64,000 bases of DNA from Symbiodinium kawagutii (Eukaryota; Sar; Dinophyceae; Suessiales; Symbiodiniaceae): positions 833,686 through 897,685 of the forward strand of contig VSDK01012287.1 in the NCBI GenBank assembly GCA_009767595.1, in the 5' to 3' direction. Position 1 is the stretch's first letter, and the number at the start of each line of letters is the position of its first letter. Positions 52,720 through 62,479 of the stretch are shown here, in pieces. The notes beneath the pieces were generated by a model, which saw only the letters and a program-made list of their open reading frames with translations, was not told the DNA's origin and made no database searches. The position numbers and the translations under genes were made by a program.

Positions 52720-52943
52720 CCACCAGTTCCCAAACGCGAGGCATTTGGCCCGTGCTTTGCAGGACAAGGTTGAGACCACAGCTCCTGGGGCACTGACGAA
52801 GCCTAGCTGCCGCCCCATCTCCACCCCCCGCGCTGGGGTCACCCACAGGTGTCGTATGGCCAAGGGCGAGAAACGGAGGACCTCTGAGACCACTTGGGTT
52901 TGCCTCGCAGCCACCAGCGGCCCAACCAGCAGGCGCAGGGGTT
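52720..52943 (-). CDS. GC-rich exon candidate, frame uncertain
   Basis: Acceptor TCCACTCGCAG|A. The frame LRLLVGPLVAARQTQVVSEV, RFSPLAIRHLWVTPARG looks best, but all three minus frames are open in this GC-rich block, and a GT donor at about 52842 would shorten it. Confidence 0.36.
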
Positions 52944-53865
52944 CTGCGAGTGGACGAAGCACCCCATAACAGTGGGCAACCAGCATAGTAGGTTCAAGAT
53001 CCTGATGCAAAGCACCCACATTTTTCACTTTGTCCTGAAAAAGGGTTTAGCCATCAAGATCTGAATCAGATTTTTCGCTTTTTTTCTATAGTCTTTATGA
53101 AAAATGCAAGCAAGAAGATTGTGACGGCTCTCTACTGGTGAATATAAACCAAATACAAATTGTTAATTATCAATGAATATGAGCCAAAGATCCAGAAACC
53201 TCTCAGACACATTGGATCCTCTGAAACCACCATCTTTCAATGGAAGCAGTGAATCCTCAGGATGATCAAACGAACATTTCAAGTTCTCTTTAAAAGTGGC
53301 CCTGAGAATCAACACCAACCCCTGGATACTAATTGGTCAATTGACTATTCTCGGATGTTTCTGGAAGGCTTTGAAATGAGGGCACGCAGTGATTGACCGT
53401 CGATTTAAGAATTGACAATGTCTTGGAGCTGCTCAACCTCCTTGAGCTTTGAGCATTACCAGAGCCATCTCAGAAACAATCAATTCAATATTAACTCATG
53501 CGCGATCCTTTTTGGCTGGTTGGCTTGCATTCCCGAAATGGACGATGCCCATCCCTCACATACATTCACAAACCGATACCTGATAACAATCAACAAAGAA
53601 CTCAGTGAGTGACATCTGCATACATCTGCCATGATTTGATGTGAGCATCGCGCATTATGGCCAAATATATCCAAATCACTCTTTTTTGCAGGCGCCATCT
53701 GCGTGCCACCATGGATCATATCAACCAGCATTCACCGTCATGAACCATCATGAATCCCCGGCTCCTCATACTAAACCCTCCCCTAATATCAAAAACAACT
53801 AGGGTCCAAGGTGTTTTTTTCATTGTCCAATCATCGTTCACCAACCAACCATGGAACCACGGAAC

Positions 53866-53990
53866 CATCCAAGCTGCTGGCCCCTGAGGCTGACGCTCTG
53901 GATCCGAGATGTCCAGCAGTTCCAGTGGCCAAAGCCGACGGCTCTGAAGCTCCCTGGACAGAAGATGCGAAGTCGCATTGGCTTCGCCAT
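53866..53990 (-). CDS. Exon (LLSRELQSRRLWPLELLD)
   Basis: Acceptor AAATCTCACAGCAG|AT, 41 codons GEANATSHLLSRELQSRRLW, PLELLDISDPERQPQGPAAW, donor ATG|GTTCCG. Charged helical composition. Unrecognised. Confidence 0.52.
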
Positions 53991-54124
53991 CTGCTGTGAG
54001 ATTTTTGGTGCCTTGATATGCCTTGATGGTGGCATTTCCATGACATTGACATGACATTACCACCTCCAGGCTTCCATTGGATTTGGGGGAAGCTATTAGC
54101 TTTGACATCATCATTCATTACTAC

Positions 54125-54286
54125 CTCCAGGGTTCGATTGCGAAAGTTTTGGCTTCAGGTTGCGCTCGCCATCGCTCGCCATCGCTCGCCAACTTCTTCG
54201 CCAGCCTGTCTTCAGCACCTGCGCAAGTGAAACGAGCAGCTTTGAAGGCCTGTCTTGGAAGCAAAAAACCGCCCAGGTCTGTGAAC
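54125..54286 (-). CDS. Exon (GGFLLPRQAFKAARF...KKLASDGERW)
   Basis: Acceptor GACATTCACAG|G, 53 codons, donor TGGAG|GTAGTA. Frame FTDLGGFLLPRQAFKAARFT, AEDRLAKKLASDGERWRA. It contains three tandem copies of an 8-nt unit (GGCGAGCG type), part of the coding frame. Unrecognised. Confidence 0.55.
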
Positions 54287-54856
54287 CTGTGAATGTCTTT
54301 TGCTGGGACCTTCATGCAAACGTGAATAGAAATCAATTTGAACAATCCGTGGAAGATTTATTGACTTCTCCAAATAGCATGCATATTCTGTCTAATTAAA
54401 TGTATTAGATGTTTCTACCTATGGATATAAAATAGCTACAAACTTAAAATTCCATGTGCATCTTAATGAATAGTTCTAAAGTCTAAAGATTCTCAAGGCA
54501 TCACCTTCAGCACGACCATTGATGCTGCCGTTCGTGGCCGAGCGCCTCAGGTGCGTCTGAAACAACATCGTAGTCACAGGGCCCAAATCCGTGGGCAACC
54601 TGGTGAAAAAAACCTGGATGTAACAAGCTTCAAGGTCTACTACAGATAACGTATATAGATCTAGTATCAATATATGTATATATATATATAATTATATATA
54701 TCAATGCTCATGGATGTGTCCGATGGATTTTAGATGTCTGTCTCTCCATCGCCATCTCAATGAGTTCAACATGGTTTGTAGATATGTTTATCCTGTTTTG
54801 CTGATGCGAGACATTTTGCAACACGCCAGCGACCACGGAGACTTGCTGAGATCTCC

Positions 54857-54916
54857 CTACAGGACCGACTTGGACTTGCGAAGCTCATCTTTGGCATCGC
54901 CCACCCATCGGCCGTC
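54857..54916 (-). CDS. Short exon to stop (GRWVGDAKDELRKSKSVL*)
   Basis: Acceptor GGCGGCCTCAG|GAC, exactly 19 codons and TAG. Basic C-terminus. A GT inside (CGCAA|GTCC) could instead be a donor. Confidence 0.45.
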   Translation of the reverse strand, partial: DGRWVGDAKDELRKSKSVL

Positions 54917-55540
54917 CTGAGGCCGCCATCATTCGTCTGTGAGCAACAAGACGCTTGACATCGGGAACAAACGGCAACAACACAAGCATGCTCTCATGGC
55001 TCGTAACTGGCTATAAAATGAGGAAATTAGTAGATTAATGTAATTCTAATCAACTATTTCAAAGATGGGTGCGTGTAGTGGCTCTACGAAAGAACTACGG
55101 AACTATTTCGTGGCTGTAGTGCAACCAGATGCTTGTACTAGCTTCTATCTGCTAGTACCCTGCCAGGGGCCAGCAGGATCACAACATTACTAAAATATCA
55201 CACACTCACTATCGCATGAAAAAGCAGGACATCTTAAGTTCGGGATGGAAACCGGGAACTAATGGCAAACTTACCTGTTGCTCATTCAAAAGATCTTTGA
55301 GAAGTGACGCATCTCTGTAGGAAATCTCAAGAACTCCAAAGCTTTCTTGGAACATCCTAATTAGTCAGTCACTGTCTCCAATTTTTGGGAGGTGGCAAAA
55401 GCTAGGTGTTGCCAGCTTCATCCCCCCGACATTGGTGCCAATGCAAATACATGTTGACAGGTAAAATGATGCAACATGATGCCTAGACATGCCTGGACTG
55501 AATCAAGCATTTTGGAACTTGTGCTCCCAGCCATATTTAC

Positions 55541-55622
55541 AAGCTGCCCCTGCCCGGAGCCCAACGTCCTCGGTGAAACCGCGCACGCGACTGCCAGCCC
55601 TCACCACCATGGCCACATAGGC
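55541..55622 (-). CDS. Exon candidate (AYVAMVVRAGSRVRGFTED)
   Basis: Acceptor GCCATGGAAG|GCC, 27 codons plus one base, donor GCTT|GTAAAT. Frame AYVAMVVRAGSRVRGFTEDV, GLRAGAA. Unrecognised. Confidence 0.47.
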
Positions 55623-56347
55623 CTTCCATGGCATGATGTCCGATTTCCTAATCACCAAATCCTGGGCACAACACTCGGCAAGTCAGTCAAACTGTGATAA
55701 CAACTCAGACTTCCCAAATTTTGAGACAATTTGGAGCGTTGATCGATAATGATTCTGATGGAACAAATCAACATATTTCAAGAGGAAACCATTTGAGAGC
55801 AGCGGTTTCTCAACTGCCAACCTTGGGCAAAAACATGTAAGGACCCACATTCAAGTGATGAACCATGGCTGGCCACTTGTTAGACATGCTTAGTCAATGA
55901 TTGCAGCTGACTAATCGGTAAGTATTAACTATGATTGACCAGCCCTTAACTCATGATTCTTGACCCACCATCGTTGTTGACCCACCGTCATCAACCCATC
56001 AGCATTGGCTATCCTTACACATCAGCAACCTCAACATCAGCAACGCACATCAATGCCGGCAACCCACATCAGCAACCAAACAACGTCAACAACCAAAGTC
56101 AACACCGCCATCACGACCTCAACCCACAGCTTCAGGGGTTAAAGTTAGGGTTTGAGATGTCATAATTTCGATGCATTCAGCAGCTTGGTAGTGCTTGGTA
56201 GTTCTCCCTCCCTCCCGCTCCCTCTCTCTCCATCGCTACATCCGGGTTCGAATCTGCCACAGCCTGGTTGGCCCTTGGCGGTCGCATTTTTGTTCTGCTT
56301 TTCGAATTGCAAAGGTCCAAGTTCAGTCAGCATCATTTACTGTGCCA

Positions 56348-58462
56348 TCATCGTTCTATCTGTTCCAAAGCACCAGGGATCATGTACGCGGTTTCAGACC
56401 TACCAATCGTCTCTGGTGCCACTTCCTGCGCAGCAATGGGGCTCATCTGGTTGAGGAAAGAGTTGAACTCCATCACATCATGCTCTGTGTAAGGCAAACC
56501 AAGTTTGTCTAAATAGGCGACTTCAGCAGTTTGCGAGGCGCCAAGGCCACCGCCCTGACGAGCATTCTTTCTGGTTTCCTCGTCGCCAAGCTCATCCCAA
56601 GAAACTTTGCCAGCTCCTACTCGGCCCTCGAAGTAAAAAACATGCAAAGACTGATTTCTCTCAACAGCTGCGTTCACATTTTCCTTCCAAAGATGAAACC
56701 ACGCACAACCCCAAGGAGCTCGTCCTTGGTTCTGTTGCCAACATGCATGAGCCTTTTGCATGGCTTGGCTCTTCTTTTCGTTCCACTCCAAACGTGTAGT
56801 GTGGCTGTACTTGATCAAAAGCATCTGGCCCATGGCTTTGGCATCTGCTTTCCTAAAAGCCAGCTGTTCTTGGTCGATCGGGCAGTCGGGGTTGGTGAGG
56901 TCCACTTCACTCACATAGGCTTCGACGGGCACACTGCCATAGAGAGCTTTGCAATAGCAGTCCCCGTTCAGACTCTCTGGATTGTTAACATGCCGTCCAA
57001 GGCCTGATGTGGCGTCGGTGAGAAACACACAGGCAAGCGAACAAGTTTCTTCACTGGATACAGCGACAGCCCTGTCCCACTCTTCACTGTATTTTCCCGG
57101 AAATGATACGATACACTCACCTGCTGAAAGGTTAATCTTTCCAGGGAATGCAATTCGCTTAGCCGCCAGGCCAAGTCCATGACGTTCTCCAAGGGTGCTG
57201 AACAAATCCATGGGTTTGCTCCACTTAGCAGGTCCAATCATTCCTCCCAGCAGCAGTGAGCTGCACGTCTGACAAGTCAAATCCAGAAGCACCATGATTT
57301 GAAAGAGATTGTTTATAGAATAGTTATGAAACCTGTAAGCCCACAAAAAATACCATGCCAAACCAGCTGAAAGCGGGGATCCCACCACAGTGAGGAGAGC
57401 CGATACGCACAAGCAGCAGAATTCGGATCGGACTTCGTTCCACTCTGAGGCATGAGCAACTTTGCATGCCACACACCACATCCCTACTGATTGCAGGGGC
57501 CCCAATGAGACCATCAAAGAGAGGGAAAGCGCTATGGTCGTCTTAAAAAAAGATACAACAAATCTAACCTGGGAATTGTAGATGCAATCAAGTATCATGT
57601 CCACGACATGATAAGGACAGGGGCTAAACTCAAGCACCATGTAGCTGACGGTGCCAGCCGCAACTACAAGGGCAAGAACCGCTACAAGAAGTGCGGAGAA
57701 AACCGCCAAGCGATTCCATGACAAGCATTTGAGTTTCAAATTTGCTATATGCATCTGAAAAAAAATTGACATCAGGATGCTAAAGACAAATACGAACATT
57801 TGAATCTGATTCCAGGTCCAGGCCCTGCCCCTCCACGTGAACTCAGTTTCATCGCCGCTGTAGCTAATGGTTTCATCTGCAAAAAAACTGCTCACAAAAA
57901 GCCACAGGACACTGCGATAGCACCACACATGTAACCGCGACGCGGCTGAAGAGCGTTCAGGTCGGCTGAGAAAAATGTAAACCCCCAGCGCCGAAATCAA
58001 GGGCCTCGCACAATAATTGAGCAAGGCCACGAAGTCAATCCGGTACCCATAGTTATAGAATAGCGGCTCATCATCAAGAAAGCTAGTCGGCTCTCGCTTT
58101 GTCCAAAGTCTGGCCCTCATACCACTGCCTGGCTCATTCTCCTCCGACAATGCACAGTCGGGATCAAGCGGGGGATTCCAGCAGTATCCCCAAGAGATGT
58201 TTACTTCATCGCAGCCTGGGTAGTCAGTATTAACACTATAGGGGTAGTGGCCGGCTGAGAAATTGCACCATGCACCTCCAGGGTCTGAATCATCATCCTT
58301 GCAGGGCCCAGTACATTGACAATTCCAGTCTTTCAAACGACTCACCTCCGGACACCAAAACCTTTCGACCGGCCATCCTCAATAGAAATTTGCCGCGATG
58401 CGCAGCAAGGTAAGCACCAGCAAACAGAATTTCGCCACACGTGCTTTAGAGCCTGAAATCAT
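56348..58462 (-). CDS. Locus D: intronless orphan ~7-transmembrane protein with Cys-rich ectodomain; in-frame TGA
   Basis: The only long uninterrupted gene. From the TGA at 58379 to the stop TGA at 56348 there are 676 sense codons. Upstream in the same frame an ATG at 58462 starts a 27-residue signal-peptide-like segment (core KFCLLVLTLLRIAA), which runs directly into TGA. The rest, numbered from GTG 58345: Cys-rich extracellular-like region (residues 1-95, with NCQCTGPC and CDEVNISWGYC); seven hydrophobic segments near 105-127, 139-157, 178-200, 212-235, 262-284, 308-335 and 345-370; then a soluble C-terminal part of about 290 residues with more Cys (CSLACVFLTD, GDCYC) and a Trp/Asn-rich helix. 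Without the TGA the first in-frame ATG is residue 76, past the Cys-rich part. Intronless structure plus the relict spliced leader suggest a retroposed mRNA. Receptor-like topology; no family recognised. Confidence 0.75.
58379..58381 (-). other. In-frame TGA inside locus D
   Basis: TAT-TGA-GGA-TGG: the codon lies between the hydrophobic leader (ATG 58462) and the Cys-rich segment, with the frame unchanged on both sides. It could be a null mutation, a Sec or readthrough codon, a reading error, or the edge of a cryptic intron (AG at 58379-58380). Confidence 0.8.
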
Positions 58463-58530
58463 CTGAAATCGAAAAACTCCCTGGGGCCAAGGGCGTGGCG
58501 TGTCACTACCAGGGCTATTAATGAGATGGT

Positions 58531-58543
58531 CTTGAGCCAAATG
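58531..58543 (-). other. Relict dinoflagellate spliced leader
   Basis: Minus strand reads CATTTGGCTCAAG, the 3' end of the dinoflagellate spliced leader (…CATTTTGGCTCAAG) with one T lost. It sits 68 nt before the ATG of an intronless gene. Genomic relict leaders mark genes that arose from reverse-transcribed trans-spliced mRNA. Confidence 0.66.
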
Positions 58544-58929
58544 AATCTGCATGGATTTTAGCTTGGGAACTTATTCGGCACCCCTGAGCCAACTTTAGCC
58601 GAATATGCTGGGTGAATTCTGAATGTGCTGACACTAGTTCGTTCAATGGCATGATTTCCAATTGACTCTATTATCAGGGTTCGGGTCATAGTATATAATA
58701 ATATCATTCCCACGCATGGGTTGGGTGATATGTAGTGGTTACCAATCATAATAGAAACCATTCTCATCCAAGCATTAGAATGATGGAGTAGAATGATGGG
58801 GTTACAACGCTACCTGCGGGCAAAATAAATCAGCAGGATTGCAAACTAGTTGAATTCCAGCGGGACCTTCGCCTGCAACAGAGTTCCCCAAGCGAACCCC
58901 AAGACAGCAAGACATTTGGCCGTTTGGAA

Positions 58930-59008
58930 CCACAAAAATGGCTGGTTTATTACTACAAATCGTTTCTACTTGATGATTTGGGGGTACCCCGTCATGACTT
59001 GAGAAACC
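58930..59008 (-). mobile_element. IE-1 element, copy f (supplies a donor)
   Basis: Minus strand begins GTTTCTCAAGTCATGACGGG, continues GTACCCCCAAATCATC and ends with AAACCAGCCATTTTTGTGG. Its first bases are the GT donor of the exon at 59008-59372. Confidence 0.55.
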
Positions 59009-59372
59009 CCATTTGTTTTGAAGTAGGAAGCCATGCGAGGCTACCGGGGTTGACAATGCATGGCTGCACTTAATGGCAGTGGCACCATGGCACCAACCAT
59101 GGAGGAGTGAAACGGCGTACCGCCATGCAGCTGGGCATAGCGACCCAAAGTATGTACAGAAAGAACTGTGAGTCAATGCAACTGCCACGAGGCCGGCAAC
59201 AGAGCCAAGTATGGAGCAAGAGGTGGCCTTGAAGCCCAACGAAGGAACAAAAACACTGAGTTGGGATAGCAAACCGTGGCAGAACAATCCAACACTGGTT
59301 TTTCCATCTTTGATGTCTGTACCGGTGGCATACCAATGAAGGATACCGTCGTAGCCACTATCATTATAGTTT
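59008..59372 (-). CDS. 365-nt exon bracketed by two IE-1 elements
   Basis: The frame is open for about 121 codons: NYNDSGYDGILHWYATGTDI, KDGKTSVGLFCHGLLSQL, GSVAGLVAVALTHSSF, HGWCHGATAIKCSHALS. The acceptor (CCTATTTTGAG|A) lies in the end of the IE-1 copy at 59370-59482. The donor (ATGGG|GTTTCTC) is the start of the IE-1 copy at 58930-59008. Small-residue-rich and hydrophobic; unrecognised. Confidence 0.5.
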
Positions 59373-59482
59373 CTCAAAATAGGAGTACCCGGCCCCCCCA
59401 ATCATCCAACATCAGCCATATCTGTATCTAAGAAAAATAAACCAACCATTTTGGGGGCCCATCCATTTTAAGAGACCATCAT
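59370..59482 (-). mobile_element. IE-1 element, copy g (supplies an acceptor)
   Basis: Plus strand TTTCTCAAAATAGGAGTACC at the left, AAACCAACCATTTTGGGGGC in the centre, CATTTTAAGAGACCATC at the right. On the minus strand CTATTTTGAG gives the acceptor for the exon ending at 59372. Confidence 0.6.
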
Positions 59483-59728
59483 ATTGTTTCTAGATTTCAG
59501 TACTACTGTTGGAAGAATTCCGCTCTATTGGATCACCTTCATCTCCAAGCCGCACCCTGAGCCTGACAGGCCATACGCCGGTGAAAGGAAATGGTGCTTT
59601 CCTGAGACGGCTGTGGGCATGGCTCCATGTGCGCCTCGAAAGGATGCCTAACATCCCCTATAGGTCCTTGCAACGAAGAGCTGGTGCTACCAGCAGCCAG
59701 GGCAGCCCGGTGGGTTCACTCCACCTAC

Positions 59729-59861
59729 CTTGTTGCACCTTGTCCCATTGGAGGGGAAGCTTGGACTGGTGCAGACCAAGCATCAGATCGCATTTCTTCC
59801 AGCAGGACGTTCAGTAGCGTCAGCACCTCACGTCGTACTGCCGCAATGTGCAAACGTGCAA
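59729..59861 (-). CDS. Exon (RLHIAAVRREVLTLLNVLLEE)
   Basis: Acceptor TCCGACGAG|TT, donor ACAAG|GTAGGT (near-perfect), 43 codons: RLHIAAVRREVLTLLNVLLE, EMRSDAWSAPVQASPP. A plus-strand frame of 83 codons (59663-59912, with QIAFLPAGRSVASAP) overlaps and is the alternative; strand bias and the donor favour minus. Confidence 0.5.
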
Positions 59862-60769
59862 CTCGTCGGAAAGCACGAGGGCGAGCGCATAATCGTTGAT
59901 GCTCATTGCTAGGCTATGTTGCTATACACAAAATGCATTTGTTTATTCGTATGTGCGTATGTACTTAGATTTATCAGGCTAGGTATGTACGCATGTATGG
60001 ATGGATGGATTGATGGATGGATGCGGGTCATGTTGGCAAATGCATCATCAAAATAAATCAGATTCATTTAGTACCGTATGTGAATCCAATTGCACGTTAA
60101 ACCCAGAGCAAATATCGATAATGTTTTTTTTGCAGGTTGATGAACTGTTAACATGACCGTGCAATCCCCGCCTGTATCATGCAAATGTGGCTCATGCTCA
60201 ACCACCTCGTGGTCGTCTAACTAGTCCAAGGCATTCCCACTGGTCCTAGGCTTATCGCCATGCTTGGATGCGCACAGCTCTACGGTACAAGATTCACCCG
60301 AATGTCGAGCCCATGCTGGTTGGCATTAACAAAGAAACAAACAAAACAATTCTGCACAATCGAATTGGGTGAAGCCATGTGAACTCCTTTTCATCTCGGT
60401 TCCCTTGCCACTTCCTGCTACCTGTTCGTTGCGTGCCATCTAAATTGGCCACTCCTTCCAGGAAAGGCACACTTTTCACTGCGCAAAACAGTTTTATGCG
60501 CCATAAACATCTCTAGATATAGAGGGAACCGTGGCATATTCCCAGCAGCGAAACGCAAACCCTGGCTCCACAACTCGGTTGAAGCACATCGCGCTCACGG
60601 AGACCATGAAGTCGGTAGGATAAAATGGTGAAGCCTCGCGTCACATGCTTCAGGATCAAACGAAAGGATTTGATCCTGCACAAATTGATGGGACACATTG
60701 TCACACGCTGTGAGATATTTATGCTAGTGCGAGGTATTGCAAGCACCAAGGCCCCACAGACACCCTCGC

Positions 60770-60825
60770 TCCCTTTGTCTCCCTCTCTCTTCAGCTCTCT
60801 CTCTCTCGCTCTCTCTCTGGCTCTC
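60770..60825. repeat. CT-rich low-complexity tract
   Basis: CTCCCTTTGTCTCCCTCTCT and further CTCTCT units. Confidence 0.75.
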
Positions 60826-61023
60826 ATCAATGCCATCTTCCGCAAATCTCTACAAAAAGGTCTGATATGATGTGATGACTCTGCCATGACATCAGCTGGT
60901 TCGATGTCAGGACAGGTGATGAACATGCCATGGCAAAACCAGACTTCGAACGAGCTCGGGATTTTTTCAGCGGTCTGGAATGCCCTGGGAAATCTACCGT
61001 CTAAGACGGTCTAAGTTTCATGA

Positions 61024-61178
61024 TCACCCAGCATAACAGCGGCTCATGCAGCGCCATAGCGTGCACCATCCGCCTATGGCCACATCCGGATGGGAGAATT
61101 CAGAAGAAGTGCTGGGCGTATCCTGCCACGGGCGCTGCAGGATACCCAGGTCTTCCCGAGCACTCTTATGCACCATAT
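61024..61178 (-). CDS. Exon directly after an IE-2 intron (MVHKSAREDLGILQRPW)
   Basis: The frame starts at the AG that ends the IE-2 element (CCACCAACCAG|AT) and reads MVHKSAREDLGILQRPWQDT, SSEFSHPDVAIGGWCTLWRC up to TGA 61024. On the other side of the element, RHGILS plus a split codon joins in phase. No family recognised; the 3' end could be earlier. Confidence 0.52.
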
Positions 61179-61295
61179 CTGGTTGGTGGTGCTCACATGT
61201 GCTCACCACCCCTTCATGAAACGCATTGATCAACCAACCATTTGTAAATAGTTACTAATTAAGGAATATCAACAAAAATTGAAACCACCAACCAG
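61179..61295 (-). mobile_element. IE-2 element, copy e (is an intron)
   Basis: CTGGTTGGTGG at one end, GAAACCACCAACCAG at the other, the best-preserved TIRs of the family. Predicted intron 61292-61179 (114 nt, GT-AG) starts at the third TIR base and ends at the last. Confidence 0.62.
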
Positions 61296-61313
61296 ATAAA
61301 ATTCCATGCCTAA
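61293..61313 (-). CDS. Short exon before the IE-2 intron (candidate)
   Basis: Acceptor TTGTCCGGCAAG|TT, six codons RHGILS plus G, then the GT that begins the IE-2 terminal repeat. The split G-AT codon gives Asp and joins MVHKSARED. Supported by phase and splice signals only. Confidence 0.4.
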
Positions 61314-61684
61314 CTTGCCGGACAAACTTGGAAAAAGAAAGCATGAACAGGTCTCGGCAGACAAACAAGAGCGGCGTCACGACAAAATTGTTTCCTCTAT
61401 AGCATTGTCAGCACAAATGTCTTACGACTCCTAAGTCTGAAGCACCTCCCAAATACAAACAATGGAACCTCCATCGTTTAATTTCTCTGATATTCTCTGT
61501 CAACATATTTCTGGGTGCCATGACTCAGAGTTTCGATTCTCATAAGTGGGAAGGAATCTTCCCAAAAGATTTCACGTCTTCACCTTGGCCTCCATCATAT
61601 TATGAGTCTCACCTAGGGAACCTGTAGGAACGTTGGGGTACATCAAAACCTCAACACGAGTGCTTCGACGCCGCGGCGCCTTAC

Positions 61685-61755
61685 CCACAAAGGGCACGGC
61701 CAAAAGCTTTCGCGACTGACTGGTGCTGCCAGCCAGCTCTAAGCTGCGACCTGTC
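61685..61755 (-). CDS. Exon candidate (71 nt, donor GTAAGG)
   Basis: Acceptor TGTCTTCCAAG|G and donor TGTGG|GTAAGG are strong. Two frames are protein-like (RSQLRAGWQHQSVAKAFGRA or TGRSLELAGSTSQSRKLLAV). Unrecognised. Confidence 0.47.
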
Positions 61756-62262
61756 CTTGGAAGACACCACTTCTTTGGGGCACGAACAGAATGCCACACA
61801 ACATGTGTTACTCAATGTGTCACCCAAGGTGTGACCTATGTGATACCTTGTGTGTTTCCCTAGGTACAATTCCTGGAATTCCTTGCAGCCCCTAAATGGC
61901 TATCGCACTTTTGTGTCTGCCATGGCTCACTTGGAACATCTTGGAACCACAACTTGTTGTTATGGTGTGTTACTATTGTTTTTAATTGCTGCTGCGGTTG
62001 TCACCCTCCTTCTTGTTGCCGTTGTCCTCGCCGTTGTGAGTTACGATTGTTGTGACTTCTAAGCTAAGCTCGGTTTAACCTAGTATGTTCGGACTTGGCC
62101 GAAAAACACCGCACAATTCGGGTGGCAAGTACCGCAAATGAGAGGGTCACCGACATGTGAATGAAGTGAGCTACAGTGTGAACCCGCCATGGTGGATCTG
62201 ATGGGCGTTTCAAGGGGGTTGCTGGAATTTGGTGAAGAATGATGAAAAATGGGGCTTGTACC

Positions 62263-62471
62263 TTGCCAGACCAAGCGAAATGATCAGTGATCGGCTTCAG
62301 GCAAGAGTCAACAATCCATAGGAAACCCGGTGCACCTTGCTCAAAATGTAAGGCCTCAAGACTGCAAGTGGCAAAGTTCGTCAGACAAGAATCCATCAAA
62401 TCCACCCCAATTCTCTCAGAAAAGAATCCATCAATCCACTCAATTCCCTGTTCCTTGAATCTTGACTGCAT
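62263..62471 (-). CDS. Exon candidate (FKEQGIEWIDGFFSERIG)
   Basis: Frame MQSRFKEQGIEWIDGFFSER, IGVDLMDSCLTNFATCSLEA, GFLWIVDSCLKPITDHFAW, donor GGCAAG|GTACAA. Less GC-rich than the other exons. The frame remains open to 62064 if unspliced. Confidence 0.38.
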
Positions 62472-62479
62472 CTCCACAA

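Noticed and set aside
56220..56270. GGGTTCGAATCTGCC resembling a tRNA T-arm
   Set aside because: The stem does not pair and no anticodon or acceptor stem can be drawn around it.
56531..57007. 158-codon plus-strand frame opposite locus D
   Set aside because: Antisense shadow of the long minus-strand gene, without start context or protein-like composition.
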